Below, in pieces: positions 24,431 through 33,514 of a stretch of 64,000 nt of DNA. Under the pieces are notes generated by a model. That model saw only the letters and a program-made list of their open reading frames with translations. It made no database searches and was not told the origin of the DNA. The position numbers were made by a program, and so were the translations under genes. Numbering within the stretch: the first letter of the stretch is position 1; every line of letters begins with the position of its first letter. The stretch covers positions 51,333,365 through 51,397,364 of the forward strand of contig CAMZMU010000062.1 in assembly GCA_947311845.1 (NCBI GenBank), written 5' to 3'. Source of the stretch: Poa pratensis (taxonomy: Eukaryota; Streptophyta; Magnoliopsida; Poales; Poaceae).

Positions 24431-25497
24431 GACCTGTATACATATGGAATTAGTTTCAGAACAGAAACATATGTACTATTGAATTGGATCATGAGAATGA
24501 GGATATTCTTTTACCAATTTCATCATTCCTAATGTTCCTGTCATTAGCCCAAGTTGTTTTGTTGATTTAGGATGATGTTTTATTAGCCAAAAATATTTTA
24601 TCACCTCTTATTTTCCTTTCTTTACTGCCATAGGCTAGTACAGCATGCAATGTCTTATTTTGCATTTACAACATGCCTCCACAGTACTATGTACATGATG
24701 TTTACACTGGAATTCCATTATAGCACATCAGACTTGGGAATGCTTCTGCTATATTGCTACAACTAAGTTTGAAATAACTCGAATGCCAGACTCGGTTCTT
24801 TATTAAGATGACAATAAGATGATACAAATACAACATCAATACTGGGAGAGTATGGACTATGTAGGAAAGTTCTGGGACAAGTTATATCCCCAATACATAT
24901 GACAGAATATATCTAGAGCTAGTACTACTTGAAACCTGGACAAAAAAAATCAATTTTACAACACTCGACTCTACTCCTAGCTAGCAACCAACAATCTTCA
25001 GTCTTGTATCCTTGTGGACCTGGGATGGACAAATTGAGAGCAGCCTAGGGCAGCGCCAAGCTCCAAACTTGATGAGAAGAACTTTGCAATGGACAAAAAG
25101 ATGCGCACAACATCCAGGAGCAACAGTACACAAGATGCCTGAACTTTTATCTGAAATGAACAAAGGAAATCAATTAGTGAATTGGCTACTGAAAAGCGGA
25201 GAAGAAAGGTGCTTAAACTACATGCGATGTGATCAGATGGTCTTCTTCCCATCCGGCTACATGTGGTTCTTCCTCTTCATCAATCAACTGCAGAACACGG
25301 AGTAGGCGGAAGTGGGGATCCCGACGGCGGGCGGCGTATCTCTGTCGCCGCCGCTTCTGTGAGGAACGGCGAACCGATATGGAAGAGAAGCGCAACGAGG
25401 ACTGATTCTGAGCACCGGCGCAGGGGAGGTGGCTAGGGCGGCGCAGATCGATAGCATTCGTCATCGCCAGAGGTTGAAGATGACCGATGCGGGGATT
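24431..25497. other. MULE interior 3' of the transposase
   Basis: No second transposon gene can be defended. Short open frames exist on both strands (for example minus strand 25213-25464, ending in an acidic LIDEEEEPHVAGWEED-like stretch), but none has a recognisable domain. Confidence 0.4.
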
Positions 25498-25998
25498 TGT
25501 TTTTTCCGCCTGAGGAGGTATCCACGAAGGGAGCTGGGGATTAGAGAGAGCTTTGAGATTAGCGTGCTAAAGCTGACGTGTCTTCATCTGAGGAGGTGCC
25601 TCACGAGAGGGAGAGTGCGGCACCGTCCCAGAGAATTTTTTGCCCTCCGTCCGTGTCTAATCTTCTTTTCTAGTTCTAACTGCTCACTAATAAGTCGTGT
25701 ACTAGTGGGCCATATTGTTTATTAATTTCATAAAATAATTTCAAAGAAATAAGCTTACGGAAGAAGGAGAAGAGAGTGAAAAAAAAGGAGACTTGACAGG
25801 TGGGACCCCTGGAGTCTACGTGCTGACTATGGTCACGCTGTCTATTTTAACGGCGCGTCAAACGACCATGGCCCCATCGGCGTTAACAATCACCACGTCA
25901 CGCCTGTCAGTAGGTCCTACCTGTCAGAAGTACCTTTAGAGTGACTAATCTGAAAAATCAGTGATATTTGTAACGTTCGTTCCCAGAACCGGTGGGTA
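25498..25998 (-). repeat. Right long inverted arm of the MULE, part left of the Helitron
   Basis: Reverse complement matches 20878-21027 closely (GGGAGCTGGGGATTAGAGAG segment) and 20180-20290 (TGACTAATCTGAAAAATCAG segment). The arm stops abruptly at GGTGGGTA, where the Helitron begins. It resumes at 31497 with TTTGCGAAAAAAATG. Confidence 0.88.
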
Positions 25999-26089
25999 TC
26001 TCTACTTCTCTACTACAAAAATACGGAGTGTCCTGTCTCTCGGTTTCGTCCGTCCGTGCCAATTTTGCACAAACACCCCTACCAAAGAT

Positions 26090-26664
26090 GAAAATCAACC
26101 GCACTCCATTGTCTCCTATCCCCTTGCCGGTTACCCTATCCTATCCAGCGCCGCCATCCTCTCCCTTCCCCTGTCGCCTCTCCCTACCGACGCTGCCGTT
26201 GCCAACACCCCACCTACGCCGGTCTACCCAGAAATCGTCGACCTCGGCGGCGTTGACATCCGCGAGCACCTCCCGTGCTCCTGCCGTTCGCCAGGCCTCT
26301 CCCCGTACTCGCGGCGGTAGAGTGGGACTGCATGACAGGGCGGTAGAGAAAGAGGTCGTGTGTATCGAAGCGCGCAGTGGTCTACGAAGCGGCAGCCGGT
26401 GGCGGCGGCGAGAATACAGCGGCCGGGTCGAGGTAATGATTCGCTTCATCGCCTAGGAGGGCCGCCGCCGCCAGCGTTCCCCCAAGCTCGCCGCTCACTG
26501 CCCCCTCGAGGACCGCGTGCCGGCGCTACCTCCAAGCAATTGGCGCTGCTATCATCGTGGATCCCATCTCGGAGGAGCGGATCTCGGAGGAGCGGGCGGA
26601 GCATCTCCTCCTCTTGATCCGATGGTGGCAGGAGCTCGGCGCGCTGCACTTCGATCCGCAGTAC

Positions 26665-26715
<51 letters not shown>

Positions 26716-27260
26716 GTTTCCATGTCCCAACGTTCCCCAGCGTTCGCGGCCGCCGCCGCGCAGGAGGGCTGCGCGCCTGCGCCTCGCCTTAGGGCCCGCT
26801 CCACCGCCGCCGCGCCGGAAGATTTCGCCTCGCCTTGAGCGCAAGCGCGCCATGGATGGACTCTTGGCGTACGCCTCCCCTGCATCTGCGCCGGTGGCGC
26901 CCTGTCCCACCCCAACAAGACGAGGTGGCGGTTCCCTGCCCCTCCCCTGCATCTCCGCAGGCGGCGTCCTATCCCGCCCCTGCAAGCTGAGGTGGCGGCG
27001 CCTTCCCCGTACCTGCATCCCGAGCTGGCGGCCGTCGCGGTGTCCTATCGTACCAACTCCACCTCGCATGAAGCCACCCAATCTGCTGTCTCTCATCCCC
27101 CATCGTCGTTCTCCAAGCGCCTCAATTTCCGTTTCAGATGAAACTCTTTGTCCTGAACCGTATTTGCATGGAATACCCCTGCACATGTTCGATGAAATGC
27201 TTTACATCGAGCTGTCAGTGAACATGTTGTGGAGCAGAGTTTTGGGTAGCTGGAATACTT
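26090..27260. other. GC-rich gene-like segment captured in the Helitron
   Basis: A 1.2-kb block of genic base composition differs sharply from the AT-rich Helitron remainder. It includes a CT microsatellite typical of grass 5' UTRs and open frames such as one reading EHLLLLIRWWQELGALHFDP (about 26599-26660). I do not recognise the source gene. Probably a promoter/5' UTR/first-exon fragment picked up by the Helitron. Confidence 0.45.
26666..26712. repeat. (TC)n microsatellite
   Basis: An uninterrupted dinucleotide tract of about 47 bases lies inside the captured GC-rich segment. CT tracts are common in grass 5' UTRs. Confidence 0.97.
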
Positions 27261-27870
27261 GATCAGTAAATAATTCAAGTCTATTTGATGGTTCCTGCAC
27301 AGGTTAACATCAGAAGGGCGATATCAGCTCTTTTGGCGATTTGAGGCAGTGTTTGCTCGAATGCATTATGTCTATACGTGAATTTTGTGTCCATAGAGCA
27401 TCCTTTTATCTAACCTGGGATTACATTTAGGAGGAGCTCTACCTGAATTTGGTGATTGATTATAAAAGGCCATGATCTTCATCACCAAACGGAATCAGCT
27501 GATCCTCAAGGCCAACCAGAAGGTCCTGCTTCTCAGGTTATTTAATTTCAGCTACTATTGGAAAGAAATACTTGATCTATTCCCATGAGCTTGCTTCATC
27601 GTGGTAATGCAAATGTTTGTTTTTATCTGGGCATCGTGCTCTTTCATGATTAATTATGTGGTCAATATTTTGATAAATCGGTGTGGCCTCGAATAAAATA
27701 CTGAGTGTTATAAAGAGTAGTGCTGCACAAAAGAGAAGAAGCGAAGATCTTGATTTGTGCAGGATTAAGTATAGCTTGCATGCTAAATCTGTAAGTGCGT
27801 CTCATTCATAGCTAAATAATCCAATTTTACTATCGTAGAGGAGCTTCCTGGAAACTGAAGTGATGTGTCA

Positions 27871-27985
27871 GACATGCTGCAGCTCCAGCCGTTGGACCTC
27901 CGCTTCCTTTTTCCTGGTAAATTGATCTTCCTTTCAAGTACTTGAGACAGTAGCTATTTTTCTTTGGAATCTGAATTTGCTCTGT
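27871..27985 (+). repeat. Internal duplication A, copy 1
   Basis: The segment from GACATGCTGCAGCTCCAGCC to GTAGCTATTTTTC recurs at 29691-29795 with few mismatches. In frame it reads MLQLQPLDLRFLFP followed by a GGTAAAT donor-like site, so it may be a duplicated exon end. A remote resemblance to the start of MSP domains is not strong enough to assign. Confidence 0.75.
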
Positions 27986-28317
27986 TATTCTGTTATTAGG
28001 TGAGCAGGTTCATATATACGGGCAATGTCAATTTTCTGCAATCATCAATTGATTTTTAAATACATGTTAAGTATTTTGTTTACTGATTTGTGATACTAGC
28101 ATCGACGAATTACCGGCTACTCTCATGTCATTCTCCGTCGAGGTGGCTAAGTAGATGCATATGGTATGACAGATTAAACAAGTGGCTAGCGTTGATCCTA
28201 ATATTTTGGTTCATGAATGAATATTCAGGCGGTGATCAAATTTTCCTTTGCTGCACTCAGTCCATAAGTACTTACGGTTCCAGTATTACTGGTCTAGGGT
28301 TGGTGTAGAGATGTGAT

Positions 28318-28825
28318 GGCAATGGGTAGGGTATGGGGCGGGTAGACCAATACCATACCCATACCCGTGTAGTCAATGGGTACAAAATTCTACCCATACC
28401 CGTACCCGCGGGTACAAAACTTTACCCGTACCCATACCCGACGGATACCCATACCCATCGGGTACCCAATGGGTAAATCAAATAGTACAAGTTACTCATA
28501 ATTTTACATTCATCGATAATTTTTTTGATAAAAGAAAAACATTCATCTCACTCAATAACATATATTTAAGTACGTGACAATTATGTCAACTCAAATTGAT
28601 AATTGATGACAACTTCACATAGGTCCACAAACCTCCACGAGTAAGGTATATAAACGGGCATGGTATGGGTATACCCACGGGTACGAGGTTATACCTGTGC
28701 CCTACCGCGACTTAAACGGGTAGGGTACGGGCACTACCCATGGGTATAAAATTGTACCCATACCCTACCCATGTGGGTACGGTACCCGCGGGTACCCGTA
28801 CCCATGGGTAAAATTGCCATCCTTA
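28318..28825. mobile_element. hAT-like MITE rich in GGGTA/TACCC
   Basis: Flanked by GATGTGAT on both sides (28310-28317 and 28826-28833), an 8-bp duplication typical of hAT. The left end starts GGCAATGGGTA and the right end finishes TACCCATGGGTAAAATTGCCATCCTTA. The outer bases of the left inverted repeat appear to be lost. The ends are packed with TACCC(A/G) units; the centre is AT-rich. Confidence 0.75.
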
Positions 28826-29580
28826 GATGTGATGCCTCTTCTTGACAGAACGACATGGAATTGAAATATCTGAAAACATTTGATTGGCTACTAGGGTGTT
28901 CCCTCAATGTACCACTGATAACAATCAGTTTAAGCTTCCTTGACTTGCACAGTTGCTACCAGGCTGCCTTAGTTGTTAAGTCTACAACGTTCTCTTGTGA
29001 AAATTTGTTAGCATCCAGTTTTTGGGGATATATCAATAAATGTACGATATGTACATGATCCATGTGAGTCAATTTGTGTTGACTTCTATTTTCAATGAAC
29101 GTAACATTGTTCTGTTAGTTGCGGCTTGCTTAATCTTGTCAGATGCTAAATTGACTCTTGAATCTTAGTGTCTTCCAGTGAAAAATAATTATACCAGGAG
29201 AAATCTTCCATTGCATCAGGATATCTTTGAACTGCACAGAGAGAGCTGAAGGTAGACTCTTCCTCACACAATAATGCCACCCATAGGATAATTTTTGAAA
29301 AAAAGTGGCACGAAAGGGTTGACCCTTCTAAATGACTAGGTTTCCTATGAAAAAAATGAATTTGTATCAAAATATTGCATTGAAACAATTTGGTAGGATG
29401 CGATGGTGTAACACCGTATGTTTGTTACTGACAGTTATCTGCAACAGATGCTCATTCTGCCTGAAGTCTTGCTTTTCGTAACATGTTAGAAGCTGAAATA
29501 CTTCTGTACATGTTGCCTTTATTTTTCAAGTGTATTTGTATTTCTGTAGCACTTACAGTCTTGTAAACCAAGATGCATTC

Positions 29581-29672
29581 AAGCTCTTGATTCTACAAGT
29601 TGTTGCTAGAGAAATTTGTTGGTCTTTTTGTTTCATCACCTTGCTTCTACTATTCCAGTTAACTGGAAAGGA
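29581..29672 (+). repeat. Internal duplication B, copy 1 (partner 29817-29902)
   Basis: AAGCTCTTGATTCTACAAGT through TTCCAGTT is present twice about 235 bp apart in the same orientation. The second copy leads directly into the captured TPR-protein exon, so B looks like the intron and acceptor region before that exon. Confidence 0.8.
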
Positions 29673-29906
29673 TTGAATAAGTTGTTGCTAGACATCCTGC
29701 AGCTCCAGCCGTTAGACCTCCGCTTCCTTTTCCCTGGTAAATTGATTTTCCTTTCAAGTACTTGAGACAGTAGCTATTTTTCCTTTGTAATCTGAATTTT
29801 CCTTTCAAGTACTTCAAGCTCTTGATTCTACAAGTTGTTACTAGAGAAATTTGTGGTTCTTTTTGCTTCATCACCTTGCTTCTATTATTCCAGTTGGAAA
29901 TGATTT

Positions 29907-30101
29907 AACAAAGCAGTTCCATTGTTCTGGGCGGCTATTAACAATGTTGAACGAATTGAGAATGCACAGAAGGACGTGGTTACGGTACTGAAACAAATAA
30001 ATAGGACTAAAGAGGCCATCGAAGCGATAAGAACCTTACGTCGCCGTTGTCATGATGAAGCTCAAGACTCCCTTGACAATATTCTTAATGACTTGTACAA
30101 G
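29907..30101 (+). pseudogene. Captured exon of a POLLENLESS3/SDI-type TPR protein
   Basis: The frame reads NKAVPLFWAAINNVER, then VVTVLKQINRTKEAIEAIRT, then DSLDNILNDLYK. This matches a conserved exon of the plant MS5/POLLENLESS3 and SULFUR DEFICIENCY-INDUCED family, whose members have DPNKAVPLFW, EEAIEAI and ESLDN.L.DLYK at these places. Those proteins act in meiotic exit or in sulfur and glucosinolate control. Only this one exon is recognisable. The exon ends where DLYK would meet an intron, but the following bases (ATAATATGG) are not a GT donor. Upstream, the frame meets a TGA. It is therefore a gene fragment carried by the Helitron rather than a working gene. Confidence 0.75.
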
Positions 30102-30799
30102 ATAATATGGTCTGTAAATTTACGTATACAAGCTAAATCAATCTTTCTGCTGAATTGCATGTTATACATAATTCTTTTGAAAGCATCAGATTTGTAACTC
30201 AGATTAGATAATAGCTGTTTTTTTTCTCACAAGGATGATCAATAGGACCAGGACATGTATGCACCGATATTATATTTTCTATTTTGTTCTATCCACTAAT
30301 TTTATATTATATTAATTTTATCTTACAAGGATGTCCTGACAAGCAAGATGGTGAATTGGGTTCCAACAGTTAATATTTGACGAATATTTTGGGGATATAA
30401 CCAAGTTGTTTAATCTTGACCAGCAGGCCAAACCATGTCGCGTTCTCATTCTCTGGTGCCAAACAGGAGGCCAGCTTCTCATTTAGGGATGATACCGTCA
30501 TACAAGGCGAGGAGCGTTCTTCAACAGTCATTGTCCACTGGCCTTTGTCCTTGGCTAAAAGTAATTTGTTTTCGGTGCGTGATAATGAGAAGAATGTTTG
30601 TTGTTTGGCACAAGATGTTGTCCGATGAACAGATGCAGTTGGTTTGACATTCATTGGATCAGTTGTATAGCATACGTAAGGGTTGATGTACTACCTATGG
30701 TCGGTACAAAAGACAGATCAACCCAGAACTCCGCACATCTGAATCGACTGTTGTATGGCTTTAAACATATAAAAGTTTGTTCATTTGATTTATCAGGAC

Positions 30800-30818
30800 G
30801 CCGTAGCAACGCACGGGC
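30800..30818 (+). mobile_element. Eroded internal Helitron 3' hairpin
   Basis: GCCGTAGCAACGCACGGGC matches the terminal hairpin at 31468-31485. The following bases (TATAAAATGG) lack the CTAG terminus. It lies about 680 bp before the real end and is probably a former terminator. Confidence 0.7.
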
Positions 30819-31563
30819 TATAAAATGGATCTTATTTTACCTCTCAGTGCACACACATTTAGTAGATACGATCTAGCCTTTAGAATTTCACATTAGTGAT
30901 GCTTGCAAGGGAGCACTATGTTCACCCCACTCGGTTATATTTTGAAATATAAATTTTAATAGTTTAACTTTATAGGTTTTAGTCACTTAATTGGGGCATG
31001 TATGTAGAGTTCGGTTTTGCACAAATTTGGTGGAGAAATTGAAAATGGGTAAAAATAGAAATGAAGAGACAGGGCAAGACAGGTGTGGAGTCAATGATGA
31101 GGAGCTGACTCTATTCAGTTGGAATGTGAAGAACAACAGACCGAGCGAGTCACGTGACTAAGGCTAAGCGTAATAGGCCGATCGAGTTTCATAGTGTTTC
31201 TACTTGAACTATCGTTATGCCAACCTATACATTGTGGGGGTGATCTATATAGGAGTTTCTACTTGAAGACATATCCATAATATGGAAGTGTAATCTTAGC
31301 CAACAAGATAGTTATTGTTTATATGCATATGATTCAATTTATAGGTTTTAATCGAATTAATTTTGGAAAAGTAGAATCTTATTATTTTGCAATAGTATTT
31401 GGCTATATCTCTTTATATGCACATTATTTTTTCATGTGTTGCAATTTTTTTTTTTTTTTTTGAGATACCCGTAGCAACGCACGGGCATTCAACTAGTTTG
31501 CGAAAAAAATGAAAACGGTGGTTTTTTGAGACGTTGCTGCGAATTGTGGTACTCTACGTAGTA

Positions 31564-32510
31564 CGTACGGATTTCATAGAAGCTAAAGTTATGATGTCAT
31601 GTCCTGAGAATGTGTAACAAGCCGGATCATGTGTGGCGGCGTTGGGTATATATGGACGACGAACTTCCCTACTGATCTAACCCGTGCGGTGGCCGACGAT
31701 TCTGCCGTGTCTTAATGGAATAAGAGCGTTTCATGTAAAAAAAGCAAACATTGAATGGAAATGGATCGCTCTATGCCTGGGCCCAAGCCCCCAAAGCTGT
31801 TCAAAATTGTCACCAGGAAAAATCCTACCGTCCACCATGATATGCAAGATGGAAGATGGATCACAACAGTCTCTCGCTATCCACTAGGAAAATATATTTT
31901 TGCGATCAAATTTATGTGGTGTAGCTGACTCTAAGCAACACCCCCTTAGTCGGTTTTCCCAAAACAAAAAAAGACAGTTCCTTCACTCCTCCTTTTCTGA
32001 TAACTCTGCAATACGTAAACACATTCAGGTTATATTAGACTCCAAAACACTCAGATTCGGGATAACCATTATAGTTTTATGTGGGGGTGGGGTAGGGGGG
32101 GGGGGGGGGGGGGGGGGGGGGGTCCGTACATTGTCCGCACACAAAATCTTCTTTAGCTGAGTCCGTAAGGGCACCCCTAAGTAATGTCCAGATTTTCACA
32201 AATTGTGTCTGTTTTGGGTTGTCCGGACACATGAGGACAATGTTATCCAGGGGCACCCCCAAAGTGTCCAAACATATCCTGTTGTGTCCGTTTGTGGGCG
32301 TCCGTTCACATGGGTACAATGGCACCCAAGGGCACCACCTAAAATGTCTAAACATGTGTCGGTTTTTACCATTTATCCATTTTCAGTTTCTCTCACAAAG
32401 TTCACAAACAAAGATGCATATTTCAAACATTCATCATTATAAAACAACATAGTGCAAATAAACATTCCTAGTCTCAGCTTCGTGGGTGTCCGTGACGTAG
32501 AAAGTTGGGA
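31564..32510. other. Non-genic stretch between MULE and LTR nest
   Basis: Contains the second copy of the direct repeat (31887-31963) and a 28-base poly-G tract (32095-32122). A GTCCGTTTGTGGGCGTCCG-type sequence follows (32290-32315), resembling subterminal DNA of grass PIF/Harbinger-type elements, without a defendable boundary. No gene seen. Confidence 0.5.
32095..32122. repeat. Poly-G tract
   Basis: A run of 28 G, preceded by shorter G runs. Length is unreliable in any consensus sequence. Confidence 0.95.
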
Positions 32511-32515
32511 CATTC

Positions 32516-33488
32516 TGATGTGGGTTGGTCCCGATCTTCACGGATTTGGGCGGAGGGAACGATAAACACGAAGAACATGATGAACAAACGAGGGAAAAAC
32601 ACAAAAAGGGTAACTAGCAAAGCAAATCCGGACGAAATCAATCGGTAACAAGTCCCGTGGGCAGCCCCTGATTCTCCTTCTCCAAATACACCATACTCTT
32701 AAGATTGTTTCGCTCACCGGTCAATCCTACGGTCCAATCACCTCAAGAGGAATGATTGGCGATTAATCGTAACTACAAGGAGGAGTCTTGAATCCACTAG
32801 AGGGATCTTCTCCACAAGGGGAGGCCTTGATTCATCTCCACAAGGAGAGGCATTGATTCATCTCCACAAGGGGAGGCCTTGATTCATCTCCAAAGAGGCA
32901 ACACCACAAGGGGTGGAAAGGAGCCTATGCTTAACTCAAGTCTATTCTTAGTCTAACCCTAACCCTGAGGTGGAAGGCACCTATTTATAGTCTAGATGCG
33001 AAATAGTAGATGAGTGGCTAGGATTACATGGCTCAGGAGCCATTTCAGCACACAGGCTCGCGCAGGTCCGGTAGTACCGGCCTTGATGGGCCGGTAGTAC
33101 CGGCCGGGTCGGTAGTACCGCAATTAGCTCCGGTAGTACCGCTTAGCTGGGTCTTGATATCAGTAGCATCTGGCGATTCGGCGGTGGAGCTCCGGTAGTA
33201 TCGGCCGGCGATTCTTCAGGGTTTTCATCTTCACTCTCTTGGCCATCTTCGTCACTTGGTGGAGTATTCTCTTGGCTCAACACTTTTCCGTCTTCGTCAC
33301 TTGGTGGCGTATCTTCATGATGCCTGTACCTTAGCACACACAAGGTATCGGAATGAAGTAGCAAGCCATTCAAAGGAGTATCGAGATCACACATAGATAG
33401 GAGTGAGTTCACATTATCATGTATAGCTTTGACTCTTGCTCTTATCATTGGACCGCTTGTTGTAGGAGATGTAGGTTGGGCTACATCA
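32516..33488 (-). repeat. 3' LTR of outer Gypsy element
   Basis: 973 bp. Contains three copies of a 26-bp unit (CTCCACAAGGGGAGGCCTTG...) near 32810-32895, where the other LTR has two. It also has a cluster of near-palindromic CCGGTAGTACCGG motifs at 33069-33150 with a variant near 33190. Confidence 0.95.
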
Positions 33489-33514
33489 TCTCCCCCCCCC
33501 CCCCCCTTTGGGAA
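33489..33514 (-). other. Polypurine tract of outer element
   Basis: On the minus strand AAAGGGGGG... (15 G, 33492-33506) then AGA directly abuts the 3' LTR. It would prime plus-strand DNA synthesis. Confidence 0.85.

Larger units (their letters stand above)
25999..31496 (+). mobile_element. Helitron (5,498 bp) with exact ends
   Basis: The 5' end is TCTCTACTTCTCTACTAC. The 3' end is a GC hairpin (CCCGTAGCAACGCACGGG, 31468-31485) then CATTCAACTAG. The flanks are A on the left and T on the right, the Helitron AT target, with no duplication. The uninterrupted site survives in the left MULE arm near 20172-20194 and shows that GGGTA plus TTTGCG is the original sequence. No RepHel protein is encoded, so the copy is non-autonomous. 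The interior holds gene-like fragments, a microsatellite, duplications and a hAT MITE. Confidence 0.92.
20110..31554 (+). mobile_element. Mutator-like element (MULE) with FAR1-type transposase, split by a Helitron
   Basis: The element begins GAGTAAATTGC and ends GGTACTC, with the exact 9-bp TSD expected for Mutator. The ends are inverted repeats: the left terminal sequence around CCACAATTCGCAGCAACG recurs inverted at 31525-31554. Homology between arms continues inward to about 21027 on the left and back to about 25498 on the right, so the arms are very long. Subtracting the nested Helitron leaves 5,947 bp. The core encodes a FAR1/MULE/SWIM protein in the sense direction. The outermost right end lacks about 17 bp present on the left (AATTGCAAAAAACCACC). 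The right arm carries the Helitron 58 bp from its terminus. Confidence 0.92.

Noticed and set aside
27871..27915. MSP/VAP domain start (LQLQPLDLRFLFP)
   Set aside because: Too short and too diverged to assign; kept only as part of duplication A.
32810..32895. CRISPR-like array of 26-bp direct repeats
   Set aside because: Units are contiguous without spacers, inside an LTR of a plant retroelement.
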